Origin: Mrakia gelida
Lineage: Eukaryota > Basidiomycota > Tremellomycetes > Cystofilobasidiales > Mrakiaceae
Direction: 5' to 3'
Assembly (NCBI GenBank): GCA_024345305.1
Contig: BRON01000018.1
Coordinates: 186,001-250,000, forward strand
DNA length: 64,000 bases
Shown: positions 14,409 to 25,857 of the stretch, piece by piece
Layout of the letters: every line of letters begins with the position of its first letter
How positions within the stretch are numbered: the stretch's first letter is position 1
Program-made: the position numbers and the translations under genes
The notes under the pieces: generated by a model
Seen by the model: the letters and a program-made list of their open reading frames with translations, nothing else
Databases searched by the model: none
What the model was told of the DNA's origin: nothing

Positions 14409-17400
14409 ATGCTCTTCCCCTCCTCCGCTTCCCTCATCTGCCTCTCCCTCCTCGCCGCCGTCTCGTCGGCCCTCCCTGTCCCTCAGCGACGAGAGGTCCC
14501 CCAGGAGCACTCTCACGAGCAGATCCTCATCGCCATGAGGACCCAGCTCGCGATTTCCAACCCTCAGAACCTCGGAGGTGAGCTTCAGTCGTTTCACGTT
14601 CCTCCTCCTCGCTTCCTCGAACCAGAGCTGACCCTCTCGCGCTTTGCTTTTCTTTTCCCCAGACCCCGTCTTCGGTCTTCTCGGTTCCGCCGCCGCTGCT
14701 GGTGGCCTCGGATCGTTCACTGGTGGAGCTGACTGCCTTCAGTCTGCTACTGCTGATGGTGAGTCGAGGCGACGCAGGGGGCTCGTCTTCTTTCTCACTC
14801 GATCATTCGCTGACGGTCCTTTCTTTTACTCTCCTTTCTTCCCCTGCCTGTAGCCGCCTTCACCAACGCGAAGGCTGCTGGAGATGTCGCTGGAATGACT
14901 ACTGCTCTCCAGTACCGAGCTCTCGAGCGAAACACCGGAGGTGAGTACGTCGTGTCTCTGCAACACTTTCGTCCCCCAGAACTGCAAGCTGACCCTTTTC
15001 GTCCCTCGCATTCTCGTCAACAGGTGTCGGAACCAAGTCCGTTCTCTGTAAGTTTACCCTCTTAACAAGTTTGACGCTGGGATCACGAGAGCATGGAGCG
15101 ACTCGAACGCTGCTGAAGCTGATCGTCGTTCTTTTTCTCGCCCTTGCTTCTCAGGTACCGCCTTCACTCCCGTCAATGCTGAGATCGCGGCTAGCACCCA
15201 GCACCAAGATCCTGCTTCGACTGGAGCTGCTGCTGCCAACAAGGCTATCGTCCTTGAGCTCGCGAAGCAGATCAACTCCGTTCGTCTGGTCTCGGTCTCG
15301 TCTTCTCCATCTCCCGCTTTTTTCTCCAGCTCAACATCTTTCCGACTTGCGTTCGATATCACTCAGGTTGGAGGAGATCCCCAGGATGCCCTCGCTACTG
15401 GAACCTTTGCTCCTGGTGAGCTTTCGATCTTCTCTGTTCGAGACGAACGAACCTCAACTCACGCCTCTCCTTCTTTTATTTTCCCTTCCTTCGTTTATTC
15501 GTAGGTACCATCGGAGACTCCACCGCTGCTGGAAACACCTGCGATGACATCGATGCTGCTGGGTGCATCAACACTAAGTGAGTGGTCGCGCGCTCTCTCT
15601 TTCCATCGAACTTCGACGCGTTCCAGCCGTTCCTCATTTCCTGACTTCGACCGAATCTCCCCTCAACCTCTCAGGAACCTCATCGTCTTCGATGCCACTG
15701 CCGACGAGGTGAGTTGATCTTTGGCTGTTCGTTTGAGGAGGACACGCTCAGGCTGACCTTCAACCCCTCCTCCCTTCCTTTCGCCAGATCGTCGCTGCCG
15801 TTGGAGGAACTGCCGCTGCTGCTACTACCGTCGCGGCCGCCGCTACCACAGTCGCTGCTGTCGAGACCGCTGCTTCTACAGCCACCACCTGCCCTGCTCA
15901 GGTCACCGTTACCGGTACGTTCCTTTATCTTGTTTCGATCTCGATCTTGCTTCGCTCTTGCCTGGCGCTGATCTCCTCTTCGGTGCGCTTTTCTTCTCTG
16001 ACAGTCACTGCTGGTGAGTCATAGGTTCCCCTTAATCCGAACTCCCGAAGGAAACGAAGAGAACTGGTCTAAAGAGAGAGAAGCCCGATACTGACGACGC
16101 GACGCGCCCCTCTCCTCTCCCTTCCCCTCTCAACTTTCAAGACGCCGCCGCTGCCACCACCGTCGCTGCCGCCGCTGCTACCACTGTCGCCGCTGCCGTC
16201 ACGTATGTTCCAAGTTCCTACTCTTTTTCGCGACTTCCTTTCGAAGACGCGACTGATCTCACTTTTTTTTTTTTTTTTTTCTCTCCCTCAGCGCCGTCGC
16301 CCCTACCGGCTCGGTCATCTCCACCTCTACCGCTACCTTCGGAACTTGCACCAACGCCGGAGTGTGAGAATCGTCTCCCATTCTGCTCGACTCTCGCTCC
16401 TCGTTCGAAGTCGTCACTGAACCTCATCCTTTCTCTTCCTCCAGCGAGTTCGCCGCCGGTTTGAACGGACGAAAGGATACCGAATTGTGAGCCTGACTTT
16501 CGCATATCTGTACCTCGTGTTTTATCCCTCGTCCTGACGCGTCGTCGCTGTCTACAGCACTTTCGAGCCCGCGAACCTCGTCGATTTCAACCACGGAGAG
16601 GCTCTTAACCCCCAGGTATATTGCCTCCTCCCCGAGCCCTTTTCAGGAGTCAATCACTACTTGATCTGACCCCTTTTCCCCTCTCCTCCCTCCAGATCAT
16701 CTTCCAATTCATCGTTCGTCTTCTTTTCCTCGACTCGAACTTCCCACGCGTCCGACTCACCTCTTTCCCTCTCGCTTTCCCTCTCTTCCTCTCAGTGTGA
16801 CACCTTCGTCAACAAGTGTGGAGGAACCACCGATAACGTCGCTACCTGCAAGGCCTTCGCCGCTACCCTCACCACCAGAGATGCTGTGAGTCCTCCACGA
16901 TCTATCGTTTCTTCCTTCGTCTTTCCCTCGTCTGATCGTCTCCCTTGCATTCCGTCCTCATCCAGACCACCGCTACTGCTTGGAACACCGGAATTGAGTC
17001 AGTCGACGTCTTAGCTCTCGGTTGGACGGCGTGGTACTGATCCTTTGCTCTGTTCGAACAGGAAACTCGCTTTCTCCGTCGGAGGAGCCGTCTCGACCGT
17101 TGATGCTTCCGGCGCCGTCGTCGCGTTAGGTCCCACTTTTTTTTGTTCCTCCATTCGAGTAGCTTACTGACGAACGCATTTTTTCGTTCTATCCAGCCCC
17201 GTTGCCGCTGCCGTTGCCGATCCCATCATCTCCACCTCGACTGCCAAGTTCGGAACCTGCGCGAACGCTGGAGTGTGAGCCCATCTCCTCCCTTCCTTCC
17301 CCTCTCCTCTTATCCTCTCTTTACTGAACTCTTCCCTCTTGCTTTTAGTGAGTTCGCCGCTGGATTGAACGGACGAAAGGCTACTGAGTTGTGAGTTCTC

Positions 17401-17846
17401 TTCTTCCGGTCTTCCGACTTACTCGACGCGACTTTCGCTGACCTTCGTTCGTTCGTTCCCCCAGCACCTTCCAGCCCGCGAACCTTGACGACTTCAACCA
17501 CGGAGAGGCTTTGAACCCCCAGATCGTCTTCGAGTTCATCGTGAGTCGAAATGAGCTCTCCTCCTCGATCTGTACCTCGGCGAGAGACTCACCTCTTCTT
17601 CGATCTTCGCTCTTTCCTTTCCAGTGCGACACTTTCGTTAACCGATGTGGAGGAAGCACCGCCAACGTCGCCACCTGTAAGACTTTCGCTGCTACCATCA
17701 CCACTAGGGATGCGGCTGCTGCCAACGCTTGGAACACGTGAGTTTCTCTCTGCCTCTCTCTCGCGGAACAATCGACGCGCGACTAACTTCCTCTCTCGCT
17801 CCATTCCTCTCTCGCTCGCAGCGGAATCGAGGCTCTTGCCTTCTAA
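14409..17846 (+). CDS. Secreted protein with N-terminal domain, Ala/Thr linker and two tandem Cys-containing domains
   Basis: Starts MLFPSSASLICLSLLAAVSSA, a good signal peptide, followed by a possible Kex2-type QRR site. The N-terminal half is Ala/Gly/Thr-rich with a few Cys (GGADCLQ, CTAFTP, GNTCDDIDAAGC). An Ala/Thr/Val-rich low-complexity linker follows near 15790-16200. Two copies of a domain of about 115 residues follow; each contains FGTC.NAGVEFAAGLNGRK, a PANL.DFNHGEALNPQI core, CDTFVN.CGG and VATCK. The protein ends at TAA 17844-17846 without a GPI signal. At least fifteen short introns interrupt it, one with 18 consecutive T before its acceptor. The domain resembles uncharacterised secreted proteins of basidiomycete yeasts, as far as I recall. 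No enzymatic function can be assigned. Confidence 0.8.
16290..17846 (+). repeat. Intragenic tandem duplication (exons and introns) in the secreted-protein gene
   Basis: The segment from about 16290 to 16999 and the segment from about 17195 to 17846 encode the same domain. Intron positions correspond: after the NAGV codon, after GRK..E[FL], after the NPQI..F[IQ].F segment and after TTRDA in the first copy. Exon nucleotides are very similar (for example GAGTTCGCCGC, then GAACGGACGAAAGG), while introns have diverged. This shows a genomic duplication of a multi-exon unit within one gene. Confidence 0.8.
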
Positions 17847-18100
17847 GATCGGCAGTCTAGATATGTTTGCCTCGGAGGAATGCTTCTGTGATGTACATTT
17901 TGAAGATCCTGCTCGAGCGAAAGCGAGAGAGAGCAGCTAGGACGAGCCGACGGAAGATCATGAGAAAGACGCCGTCGCGTTCATTCAAAGCGAGGTGAGA
18001 AACTCAGCTTAGAACTTTCGAGATGAAAGGCTGAGAAGCGAATATGATATACCCTCCAAGTCTATGTCGCAACCAAGTGCACCTCGCCTCTGCAGCTCCC

Positions 18101-18742
18101 TCAGTAAAGACCTGCCGGCCGCTCGTACCCTTTCAACTTCATCGATTCCCAGGTGATCCGGCGTTGATACGCTGAGAGGGACGAGGATCCGAGAAAGAGT
18201 CAGTACAGATCTCACTGAAGACCCTCAGCCGAAGGGCAGGCATAGAAGGAGAGAGAGGGGGAGAGTCGAAACTAACTCGTGAAGACCAACAAAGCGATCC
18301 AAACGGGGATCGAGGCCGCGCAGAACTTCCCAAACCCATTGCTGAACATCTCCAGTCCGAAGCACCCAACCAGTAAGAACTCCCCCCCTATCGCAAACCC
18401 CAGACATTCCGCCATGCTGCAGAGCGTTCGAGCTTCGAACCATTCTCGGGAAGGGGAGGGGAGGAGGACGTTTTGGTCGACGAGGAAGGGGAGGGTAACG
18501 TAGCGATTGAAGATGATGGTGATAGGGAGGATGAGGAGCCATAGGAAGATGCTGAAGAAGGTGGGTGTTGTGTTTGGGGTTGAGTAGGTGAAGCCTGGGT
18601 ACAGGAAGAGGTAGAAGAGGAGGGAGATTGGGAGGAGGAAGGGGAGGAGTCGGCGAAGGGGGGAGGGAGATGGTCCGCTGAAGAGGGAGACGAGGGTGGA
18701 GGTGAAGAAGAGGTCTTCCGGGGGGATGGAGGCGAGCTTCAT
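18101..18742 (-). CDS. Small multi-pass membrane protein, unknown
   Basis: Starts MKLASIPPEDLFFTSTLVSL at 18742. The first exon runs to about 18274, then a GTTAGT intron with a CTGAC branch, and a short last exon ending ERPAGLY with TGA at 18101-18103. The product has about 178 residues. At least three or four hydrophobic helices are visible, around LLPFLLPISLLFYLFLYPG, FSIFLWLLILPITIIF, FAIGGEFLLVGCFGLEMF and the VWIALLVFT segment. The C-terminus is basic and soluble. I recognise no family. It is divergent from the Costars gene with only 149 bases between starts. Confidence 0.65.
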
Positions 18743-18891
18743 TCTTGGGTTGGGGGGAAGAAGAAAAGACGGGTTGGGGGAGGAGGCTGGTCGTTGGGAG
18801 GGAAGAGAGGGAGGACAAGGAAGTTGATGAGCTTCAAAGGCAAGCTGGACTTCGACGATCTCTCAACGGCTTCCTTCTCTACTCGGTCAAG
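18743..18891. promoter_or_regulatory. Short divergent promoter, membrane-protein gene / Costars gene
   Basis: 149 bases between opposite start codons. The Costars start is placed at 18892 by family alignment (MNMEHEIKML). An upstream ATG on the plus strand at 18829 reads only about 22 codons before a stop (TGA 18893-18895) that overlaps the Costars start as ATGA, a possible upstream ORF. Confidence 0.4.
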
Positions 18892-19445
18892 ATGAACATG
18901 GAACACGAAATCAAGATGCTCAAGGTAAGCTCCGCTCCTTCGTCGGTAATCCGGTATCGACGAGCTCATCGTTTCTCTTGAGAACTGCAGGAGGAGGTCA
19001 CTCGTCTCGGCTCTCCGAACGAGAAGGAGGGAGGAAAGATCAGCGTCAAGTTTGGAGTTCTCGTCAGGGATCCTAGAGTTGAGAACCTTTGTGAGTACAA
19101 GCTCAAGCTTGAGCTCGTCTGCTCGTCTGGGTGAGATGTTCCAAGCGAGAGAGATGCTGATCGTGCTGCTCCAATGGTCGTTTGGTTCGTTCAGTCGAAG
19201 GTGAGCTCGCTCCTCCTTCCCTCATCCTCGTTCTCGCCCATCATTCCTCCGTCTAGCCATCGCACGAAGTCCAACGGGTCAGAAAGACAGATCTGATCAA
19301 TCTTCTTTCGTCCTCGTTCCTCTTCATCCTCTCAGCTCTCGTTGGAACTCTTCGGTCGGCGAAGAGGCAGAAGATCGTCAAGTACGACTCGGAGATGCTG
19401 CTGCAGGGGATGTCGGACGATATCGACATCGTTCTTCTCGTCTAA
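18892..19445 (+). CDS. Costars family protein (ABRACL-like actin regulator)
   Basis: A small cytosolic protein of about 83 residues. It reads MNMEHEIKMLKEEVTRLG, then ISVKFGVLVRDPRVENLF, EALVGTLRSAKR and a YDSEMLLQGMSDDIDIVLL end. This matches animal ABRACL and Dictyostelium Costars, which influence actin dynamics and cell motility. There are four exons. Exon 3 is only six nucleotides (19195-19200, TCGAAG), completing Phe-Glu and the first base of Ala between two introns; without it the conserved NLFEAL motif would be lost. The stop is TAA 19443-19445. In fungi this family is sparse, so its role here is inferred from animals. Confidence 0.88.
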
Positions 19446-19965
19446 GGTAGGTCCAACATCTTCAGGACTGGCCGATGATTGCTCTCCTCTGATTGGGAGT
19501 GTCCTTTTGCCTCCTTCGTCCAGGTCTCTCGACCTCTCGCTGCCGACCCGACGCTCCTCAACCATCCCAGGTGTCTTCCTCGCCCTTCTTTCTCTCTCTC
19601 TCGCGCGTAGACACGATATCATGACCTCGGATGGATTAGGTTCTGGACTCGTTCGAGATCAAGCCGGCGAAGGGGCTGCCGAGGAGGAAAGACCGACGTC
19701 GTGCCAGCGCGACTGTCTTCGTTCCCGCGTCCCTCTTCTCTTCCTGGCTCCTTCTCCATCAGCTGGGCCCCGGTTGAACAAGAACATCCCAGAAGATCTT
19801 CCCAGTGCATCCTTATCTCTCGCTTGACCAAGGCCAACCCTTCCGTTCATCGCGGAAACGGAGATCTCGAACTCGACCAAGCGCTTCTTTCCAATCTGAA
19901 AGACGCGATCTTTTTGGAGCTCAACACCCAACCACGACGCCCGTCCCTATCACTTTCCAAACAGC
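19446..19965. other. Intergenic between Costars gene and oxidase gene
   Basis: 520 bases between two plus-strand genes. It holds the Costars 3' UTR and the oxidase promoter. CT-rich segments are present, but I see no further gene, repeat or RNA structure. Confidence 0.55.
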
Positions 19966-22343
19966 ATGCAACCTCCTCCTCAGAAGCAGAGTGTTCTCAT
20001 CGTCGGAGTTGGAATATTTGGAGTCTCTACAGCTCTGGCTTTCCTCGAGAAGGGAGGCTACGACGTCAGGATCATCGACCGAGTGAGCTCGCCTTTCCTT
20101 CCCTCCCTCCCTCCCTCCCTTCCTCTCCTCGACCCTCTTTCTTCTCCCAAGGACGCTAATCGCTTTCTTCCCGTCCGTCAGGCTAAGGTGCTGCCTGCTG
20201 TAGACGCTGCCTCGACTGATCTCAACAAGGCAAGCTCGCCGACTTCTTCCTTCCTTCGCTCTGGTTCAGCGGCTTCTCAGAGCTGACCTCTTCTCCCTCC
20301 TGGTCTGTCTTGCTTGTTTTCTACAGATCATCAGGGCTGGAGACTATGCATGTGAGTCGGCATCTTGCTTCGTCAACATCTGCTCTCTTTCCTCGTAGCT
20401 GAAGAGAGGGAGGCCGAGGCGCTAAAGAAGGAAGGAAGGAAATGTTGAGCTCGAGTCACAGCGAAGCTGACCTCTCTCTCCCTCCCTCCCTCCCCCCTTC
20501 AGCTCCTACTCTCGCTCGGATGTCTGTGGAAGCCGTCGTGGAATGGAGGAAGCCTAAGTGGCAGGTCAGTTTGACATTCGCCGCTCTATGCAATCAGAGA
20601 ATTTAGCAGCTCACCGCTTCCTCGTCGGCGAAACAGGGAACCTACCACGAATCTGGTTCGTCCTTCTTCCCTTGAGCTCTCGTCGCCTCCTCTTGGTCGA
20701 AGCTCATAGGTTCTCTACTTATTGTCCGATCTACGCTTCAGGTTGCCTCGTCATCGCTGAGAGTCCCAAGATCATCAACGGAGTAGCTACAGGAGGAGAC
20801 GACTTCGTCAAAGCCGCTCAAGCCAACCTCGCTCCTCTCGGAATCACCGCCGTTCCTCTCCCTACCCCAGCAGACATCGTCGCTCACTTCCCTGAGGAAC
20901 AGCGGGCTCTTTTGTCGAACTTTGAGGGGAAGAGTGGATACGTGAGTCCTCCCACTGCTCTCTGAATTGGGCATCGAATCTCTCGAGCTGGAGCTCAGCC
21001 CTCGGCGTCGCGTCTCGGTTTGTTTCTCTGCTGACCTCTTGGCCTTCCCGTCGCTTCTGCTGCAGTTCAACCCCGTTGGAGGATGGGCTGAGGCTGAACG
21101 AGCCGTCTCCGTGGGAATGCAGATGGTCCTCGAGCAGGGAGGTCACATCGGAGCTGGGATGGAAATCGACGGAATCGTGCTCGCGAAGGAGCCCAGCGCT
21201 TCAGGGAAGAAGGTCGCGAAGGGAGTCAAGCTGAAGTCTGGCCAGGTTCTGGAAGCCGACCTGGTCATCATCGCCACTGGTGCATGGTACGTTCCTCTTC
21301 CTATCTCGATTCCGTCGTCGCTGGCTCGATTCCGAATCGGACGCGTCGAGCTGACCCTCTCCTCTCCACTTCTTCCCTTCTTTTTCTCTTTTCGCAGGAC
21401 TCCCGGACTCTTCCCTTCCCCATCATTCGGAGTCTCGACTCTTCTCCAAGCGTCTGGTCAATCCGTCGCCAAAATTCAGCTCACGCCCGAGGAAGCCAAG
21501 AAGCAGAGCGCCCTCCCCGTCGTTTTCGACCTTTCCTCAGGCTGGTACGCCTTCCCTCCCAACCCCGAGGGCATCGTCAAGCTCGCCATTCACGGCCTTG
21601 GAGTTCTGGCTCCCAACGCTCAGGGTATCTCGGTTCCTCGAACGGTTCTGACGCCTGGTGCGGAGGGAGGATTCATTCCCAAGGAGATGGTCGATGACTT
21701 GCGAGCTGGGTTCGTCCTTTTTTTTGCTGTCTTTTGCGTCCCCTGTCTTCCTTGCTGACACTGCTTCCCTTCATCATTTCGCCATCCAGTCTCCGAGGGG
21801 TCTTCCCTGCTCTCGGAGAGAAGGACTTCTCAGGGTTCGTCGCGTCTCGTTGTTTCGTTCTCCCCATCGTCTCGACCCGCTGACCTCCTTCCTTGTCAAC
21901 TCCCGCAGAACTCGTCTGTGCTGGTACACCGACAGTCCCTCGGGAGAGTGGTTGATCGACAACCAGCCCGATATCGAGTCCCTGCTCTTCGCTACAGGAG
22001 GTTGCGGACACGCGTTCAAGGTTCGCTCACCATCTCTCTCTCTTTCTTCCGTCTCTGTCTCTCTCGCTCGCTCCAATTCCTTCAATGACCGCGGCGTCCA
22101 CATACTGATCCTTCTTTCGTCTCCCACTCTCCTCTCTTCATCCAGTTCTTCCCAACGATCGGATCGTACGTTCTTCAACGACACCTCGGAACCCTCTCTC
22201 CCGAGCTCAGCAAGATGTGGTCGTTCCAGGACCGAGCGAACGATACAGGAGCGGATCATCGACGAGAGGGAGACGAGACAAGGAAGGTGCTGGAGGTTGC
22301 GGCGTTGGCGACGGCGGAGGATCTTAAGGTCTCGAGGTCGTGA
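19966..22343 (+). CDS. FAD-dependent amine/amino-acid oxidase (sarcosine/pipecolate/fructosyl-amine oxidase family)
   Basis: Starts MQPPPQKQSVLIVGVGIFG. The dinucleotide-binding GVGIFGVSTALAFLEKGG ends in Arg-Ile-Ile-Asp-Arg, as in DAO-fold enzymes. Short exons follow with AASTDLNKI and RAGDYASP, the FAD-contact region of fungal fructosyl-amine and L-pipecolate oxidases. Later parts include VVIATGAW-type sequence (LVIIATGAW), FDLSSGWYAFPPN and the C-terminal CWYTDSPSGEWLID and FATGGCGHAFKF, where a Cys usually carries covalent FAD. The probable reaction is oxidation of an N-substituted amino acid to an imine with H2O2 release. It ends KVSRS with TGA 22341-22343. No peroxisomal SKL-type end is present, so localisation is uncertain. 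About eleven introns. The exact substrate cannot be told from sequence. Confidence 0.88.
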
Positions 22344-22961
22344 GTGAGGTCTTTGGGACGCGTCTGGATTTGAGGCTCGACGGATTCGCTTAGACTACAG
22401 GTCCGAGGCAGAGGAAGTCTTTAGATATGGCTAGTAGACTGGTACTGGATATAGTTGACTATTTTAGCAGGGCCCTGGTATACTTCGTTCTCGCTCGCGA
22501 AGGCTAAAAAAGAGAAGAGAGAGACATGGCACGAAGAGCCGCGTCGTCGTTCCGTTCTCTCCCTTTTGGAGATAGAGCAGGTTTTCACCTTCGCCTCTGC
22601 TTCGAGGAAAGACAGACCTTCTTCCAACCACAAGATAATTCTCCTTGCCCCCCCAACCTTCGGGCCTCGAAAAAAAGAAGGCACCGCAGTTTGGAGAGGA
22701 GCGAACTCTCGGCCCCTCTCCATCCCCAGCTTCCCTCCTGCCTCTGCAACGACGACCAACTACTCCCTTCCTTCCTCAGGAGAAGCAGCACAACCACCAT
22801 CTCCTCCCTCCTTCCCTACCCTCCCCTCTCTCTCTCTCATCCCAGACGTTCGTTCAAAATCCCAACGCTCTCGCTCTCGCCATCTCTCGCCCTTCCTTCC
22901 CCCCTATCACCTCCGTTCCCCTCTTCCTCCCTCCTTCCCTCGCCTCCCTTCTTCTTCGCTC
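22344..22961. other. Intergenic: oxidase 3' flank and OPY2-like promoter
   Basis: About 620 bases. The last 250 are an almost continuous CT-rich tract typical of promoters here. Plus-strand frames are open through it (from 22455), but their composition is Ser/Pro/Leu from pyrimidine-rich DNA, so I do not call them genes. Confidence 0.6.
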
Positions 22962-25359
22962 ATGCCTCGAGATGACTTTGGCCACACGGATTCTCGCATG
23001 CGGCTTGTGAAGGGAGCGTTTGTGAAGAGGGATATCGATTGTTCCAACTCTGCTCCTGCCTGCGATTGCGATACAGGTTATCAGTGCGTGGCTACAGCGA
23101 GGTAAGTTCGAGGTCTCCCTCTCTCTTGGGTTCGAGGGTCTCCCTTTCTTCTCAAGAGTCACTCCTGAGAGTCAAGAAGAAGGCTTTGTATACACCTAGA
23201 CTTTTGAGGAAGGACAAGCAGGACGGAGGAGAGAGACAGGGATCCTTGGCCGTTCGAACTCTCGCTGACCTCTCGCTTCCCTTCCCTCCCTCTCCTTCGT
23301 TCCTCTCGTCTCGTCCCCTCTCCCTCAGAACCAAAACAACATGTGCTACCACCGTCTGCATCAACACCTCAACTGGAGATACCGTCGATAGTGGATCTTC
23401 TTCTTCCAAATCAGTTCCTGTAGGAGCCATCGCTGGTCCGGTGGTCGCCGTCATGATCCTGCTCTCGGTGGGAGTTTGGTGGTGGTTGAGGAAGAAGAAG
23501 GTCAGTTCAGTTCCCACAGTCGCGTCCGAAGTGTACTTATCTCTCTCAAGATGCTGACTGGGATCCTCTCGCTTTCGCTTTTCGCCTGATATCAGGCGAG
23601 AGACCTCGAAAAACTCGCTCAACTCGAAGCTCGAGCTCGACGAGCTGAACAGGACGTCCTCTCCCTCGGCGGAGGTCTTCGCTCGCCCTCTGGTCAACCT
23701 GGAGCAGGAGGAAACCTTCATCAACGACATCCTTCAGAAGGAGGAGATGGAGGTCGTTCACCAACCTTCGCAGCCAACGGAATCCTCATGACCGAGACTC
23801 AACGCTCCCTCTCTCCCAACGACTCGACAGCCAACGGTCGAACCCTTCGCGTCTACTCCTCGGCCTCCATCAACCTCGATCCCAACCACCCTTCCAACAG
23901 ATCCAACGAAGCCTCGTCAGGAGAAGGAGGAGTAGGAACCTCGGATCCCTTCTCGGACCAAGCCTCAGTTCAAACAGGCGACGGTTTCTCCTTCCTCTCC
24001 CAGTCTACCAACGTCATCCCAATCTCCTACGTGCCCTCCCCAACCTCCGCTGGCATCCCCATCTCCACCTCTCACTCCTCCTACGCCGTCGCACCCAACC
24101 GTCCAGCCAGGTCGCCAGATCTCGATCTCGGAATCACCAGGTCAGGCTTCCCTTCGACAGCAACCAAGTCAGGCGTCGCCGTTCCCTCAGCAGCTCTCGT
24201 CGACGATGGAGCGTCCTACAACTCGAGAGCAAGCGTCGCGCCTTCCTTCCTCTCCTTCAACTCGACCAACTTCGCTCTCGACACGCCTACCATCTCGACC
24301 GTCAACTTCGGAGTCGCTCAGCGAGCCAACGTCGTCCAACTCGGAGGTGCGAACAACGGAGGAGGAGGACCCAGGACCTACGCTCAACCTCCCTTCACTC
24401 CCATGTCCACGATCCCCTCCGCCAGCAACACTCCCGCCACTCCCTCCTTCCCCAGTCGCTCAGCCTCCAGCAAAACTAAATCCTCCGCTACCTCAGGTCG
24501 ATCTCCTCTCTCCAACACCCTCTCCTCGTCGCCCGTCGCCTCGCCCGCGAGGGAAGCCAACGATCCCTTCAACGACGCCGCCTCAGGGAACGCTCCTTCC
24601 GTCTTCAGCGACGCTGGGACTTTCGGAGCTCAAGGACTCATGGAACCTGGACGATTCAACGGGTCCACTCGACCTTACAGCACCGTCAGCTCGCAAGGAA
24701 GCATGGCAGGGAGCGCGATCGTCTCGAGCGCGACGGTCGTTCGAGTCGGTCAGGAGGGACAGAACGGAGCGTTGTTCAGGTCAGGGAGCGTTCAGAGGAC
24801 TGGAGGGAAGGCGAAGGGAAGGGAGAACTCGCCGGAACAGGAGGAGATCGTTCATGGAGGAGCAGGAGGAGGAGGAGGGAGGGATCCAAGGGATCGAACG
24901 TCGTCTGGAACGGCCTTCACCACCCAGTCGGTTTCGGACTCGCTTCTCGGACACTACCCCTTCGTACCACCTTCCCCATCAACCTTCCCTCCCGCCTTCC
25001 CTTCGTCGTCGTCCAACTCCATCGCTCAGTCGGTGAACGGAGGTCTTCCCGCTCCTCCCAGGATCGGAGGTGGTCAACGCGACACCCAGGTTCGTTCTCT
25101 TCCCCTTCTCCTCTCTTCTTGTCGTCTCAGACGCGTTCTGATCTTTCTTCGCCTCTCTTCGTCCTTGCAGTTCTCCCTCTCGGCCTTCAACTTCATGCCT
25201 CCCGAGGAACACCCCGATTCAGGGTGGGGAAAGTCGTCCTCCGCCGCTCCCTCGTCTTCCCAAGCAGCCAACGACGCTCGAGACGGAGCGAGGGATCGTC
25301 CGACATCGCTGGATACCCTTCAGATCGTCAACGATCTCAAGGGATTCGATCACCTCTAG
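22962..25359 (+). CDS. OPY2: OPY2-like membrane anchor with long Ser-rich cytoplasmic tail
   Basis: In yeast, Opy2 anchors Ste50/Ste11 at the plasma membrane in the HOG and filamentous MAPK pathways. Here a short N-terminal Cys-rich segment (DCSNSAPACDCDTGYQC, then TTCATTVCINT) matches the Opy2 extracellular domain in Cys spacing. A linker and a membrane helix, VGAIAGPVVAVMILLSVGVW, followed by Arg-Lys-Lys-Lys, predict the rest to be cytosolic. The tail of about 600 residues is Ser/Thr/Pro/Asn-rich with a helix ARDLEKLAQLEARARRAEQ next to the membrane. It ends SLDTLQIVNDLKGFDHL with TAG 25357-25359. There are four exons. The ATG at 22962 precedes the Cys region by about 25 residues without a signal peptide, as in yeast Opy2. 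The Ste50-binding role is inferred. Confidence 0.75.
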
Positions 25360-25857
25360 ATCTTCTCTCTCTCTCCCTCTCGTCACACTCTTCTGGTCGC
25401 GCTACTTTTATCTTGTTCTCGTCGTCCCTCTCTCTCTCTTCGTACCCTCTTCTTGGTTTCACGTCCTTCTTCTGCTTTGCTTTTCGTCTTCGCCTCTCTT
25501 CTATCGTCTCTCTCTCTCCCTTCTTTCCTTTGCTCAGTCTCCTACTTCGGACGCTCTTCCTCACTCTCGTTCGTCTCGCTCTCTCTTTTTTTACGACCTT
25601 TCCTTTCCCTTCGTTTTGCTTTACCTTTCCTTCCTTCCTTTTTTCAGTGCAGGGTTTTTGGCCTCCTCTTCGATAGACGCGTCTTGGGACTCTCTCTTTC
25701 CCCTCTGTTTCTCCATCCGTTCGAGACGGAGAGAGACGAAAACAGACGCGTTCCGATCTGGACGGCGGAGACTACCGAATCGACTCGACCTCGCTCCGTT
25801 CCTTCCTCCCTTCCATTCAAGCTTGACCCTGAACCAGCACGACACCTCCCCTCCGAG
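25360..25857. other. Intergenic: OPY2-like 3' flank and GNAT promoter
   Basis: About 500 bases, extremely CT-rich (CTCTCT and CCTTCC runs). A GACGCGTC palindrome lies at 25676-25683. An open plus-strand frame running into the GNAT gene from 25453 reads low-complexity Ser/Leu/Phe and is taken as untranslated. Confidence 0.55.

Noticed and set aside
22455..23105. Plus-strand open frame of about 216 codons across the OPY2-like promoter
   Set aside because: Its composition is that of pyrimidine-rich promoter DNA, and it overlaps the first OPY2-like exon in another frame.
25453..25857. Upstream extension of the GNAT gene
   Set aside because: It is Ser/Leu/Phe-rich from CT-repeat DNA and lies in the OPY2-like 3' flank; the ATG at 25858 starts protein-like sequence.
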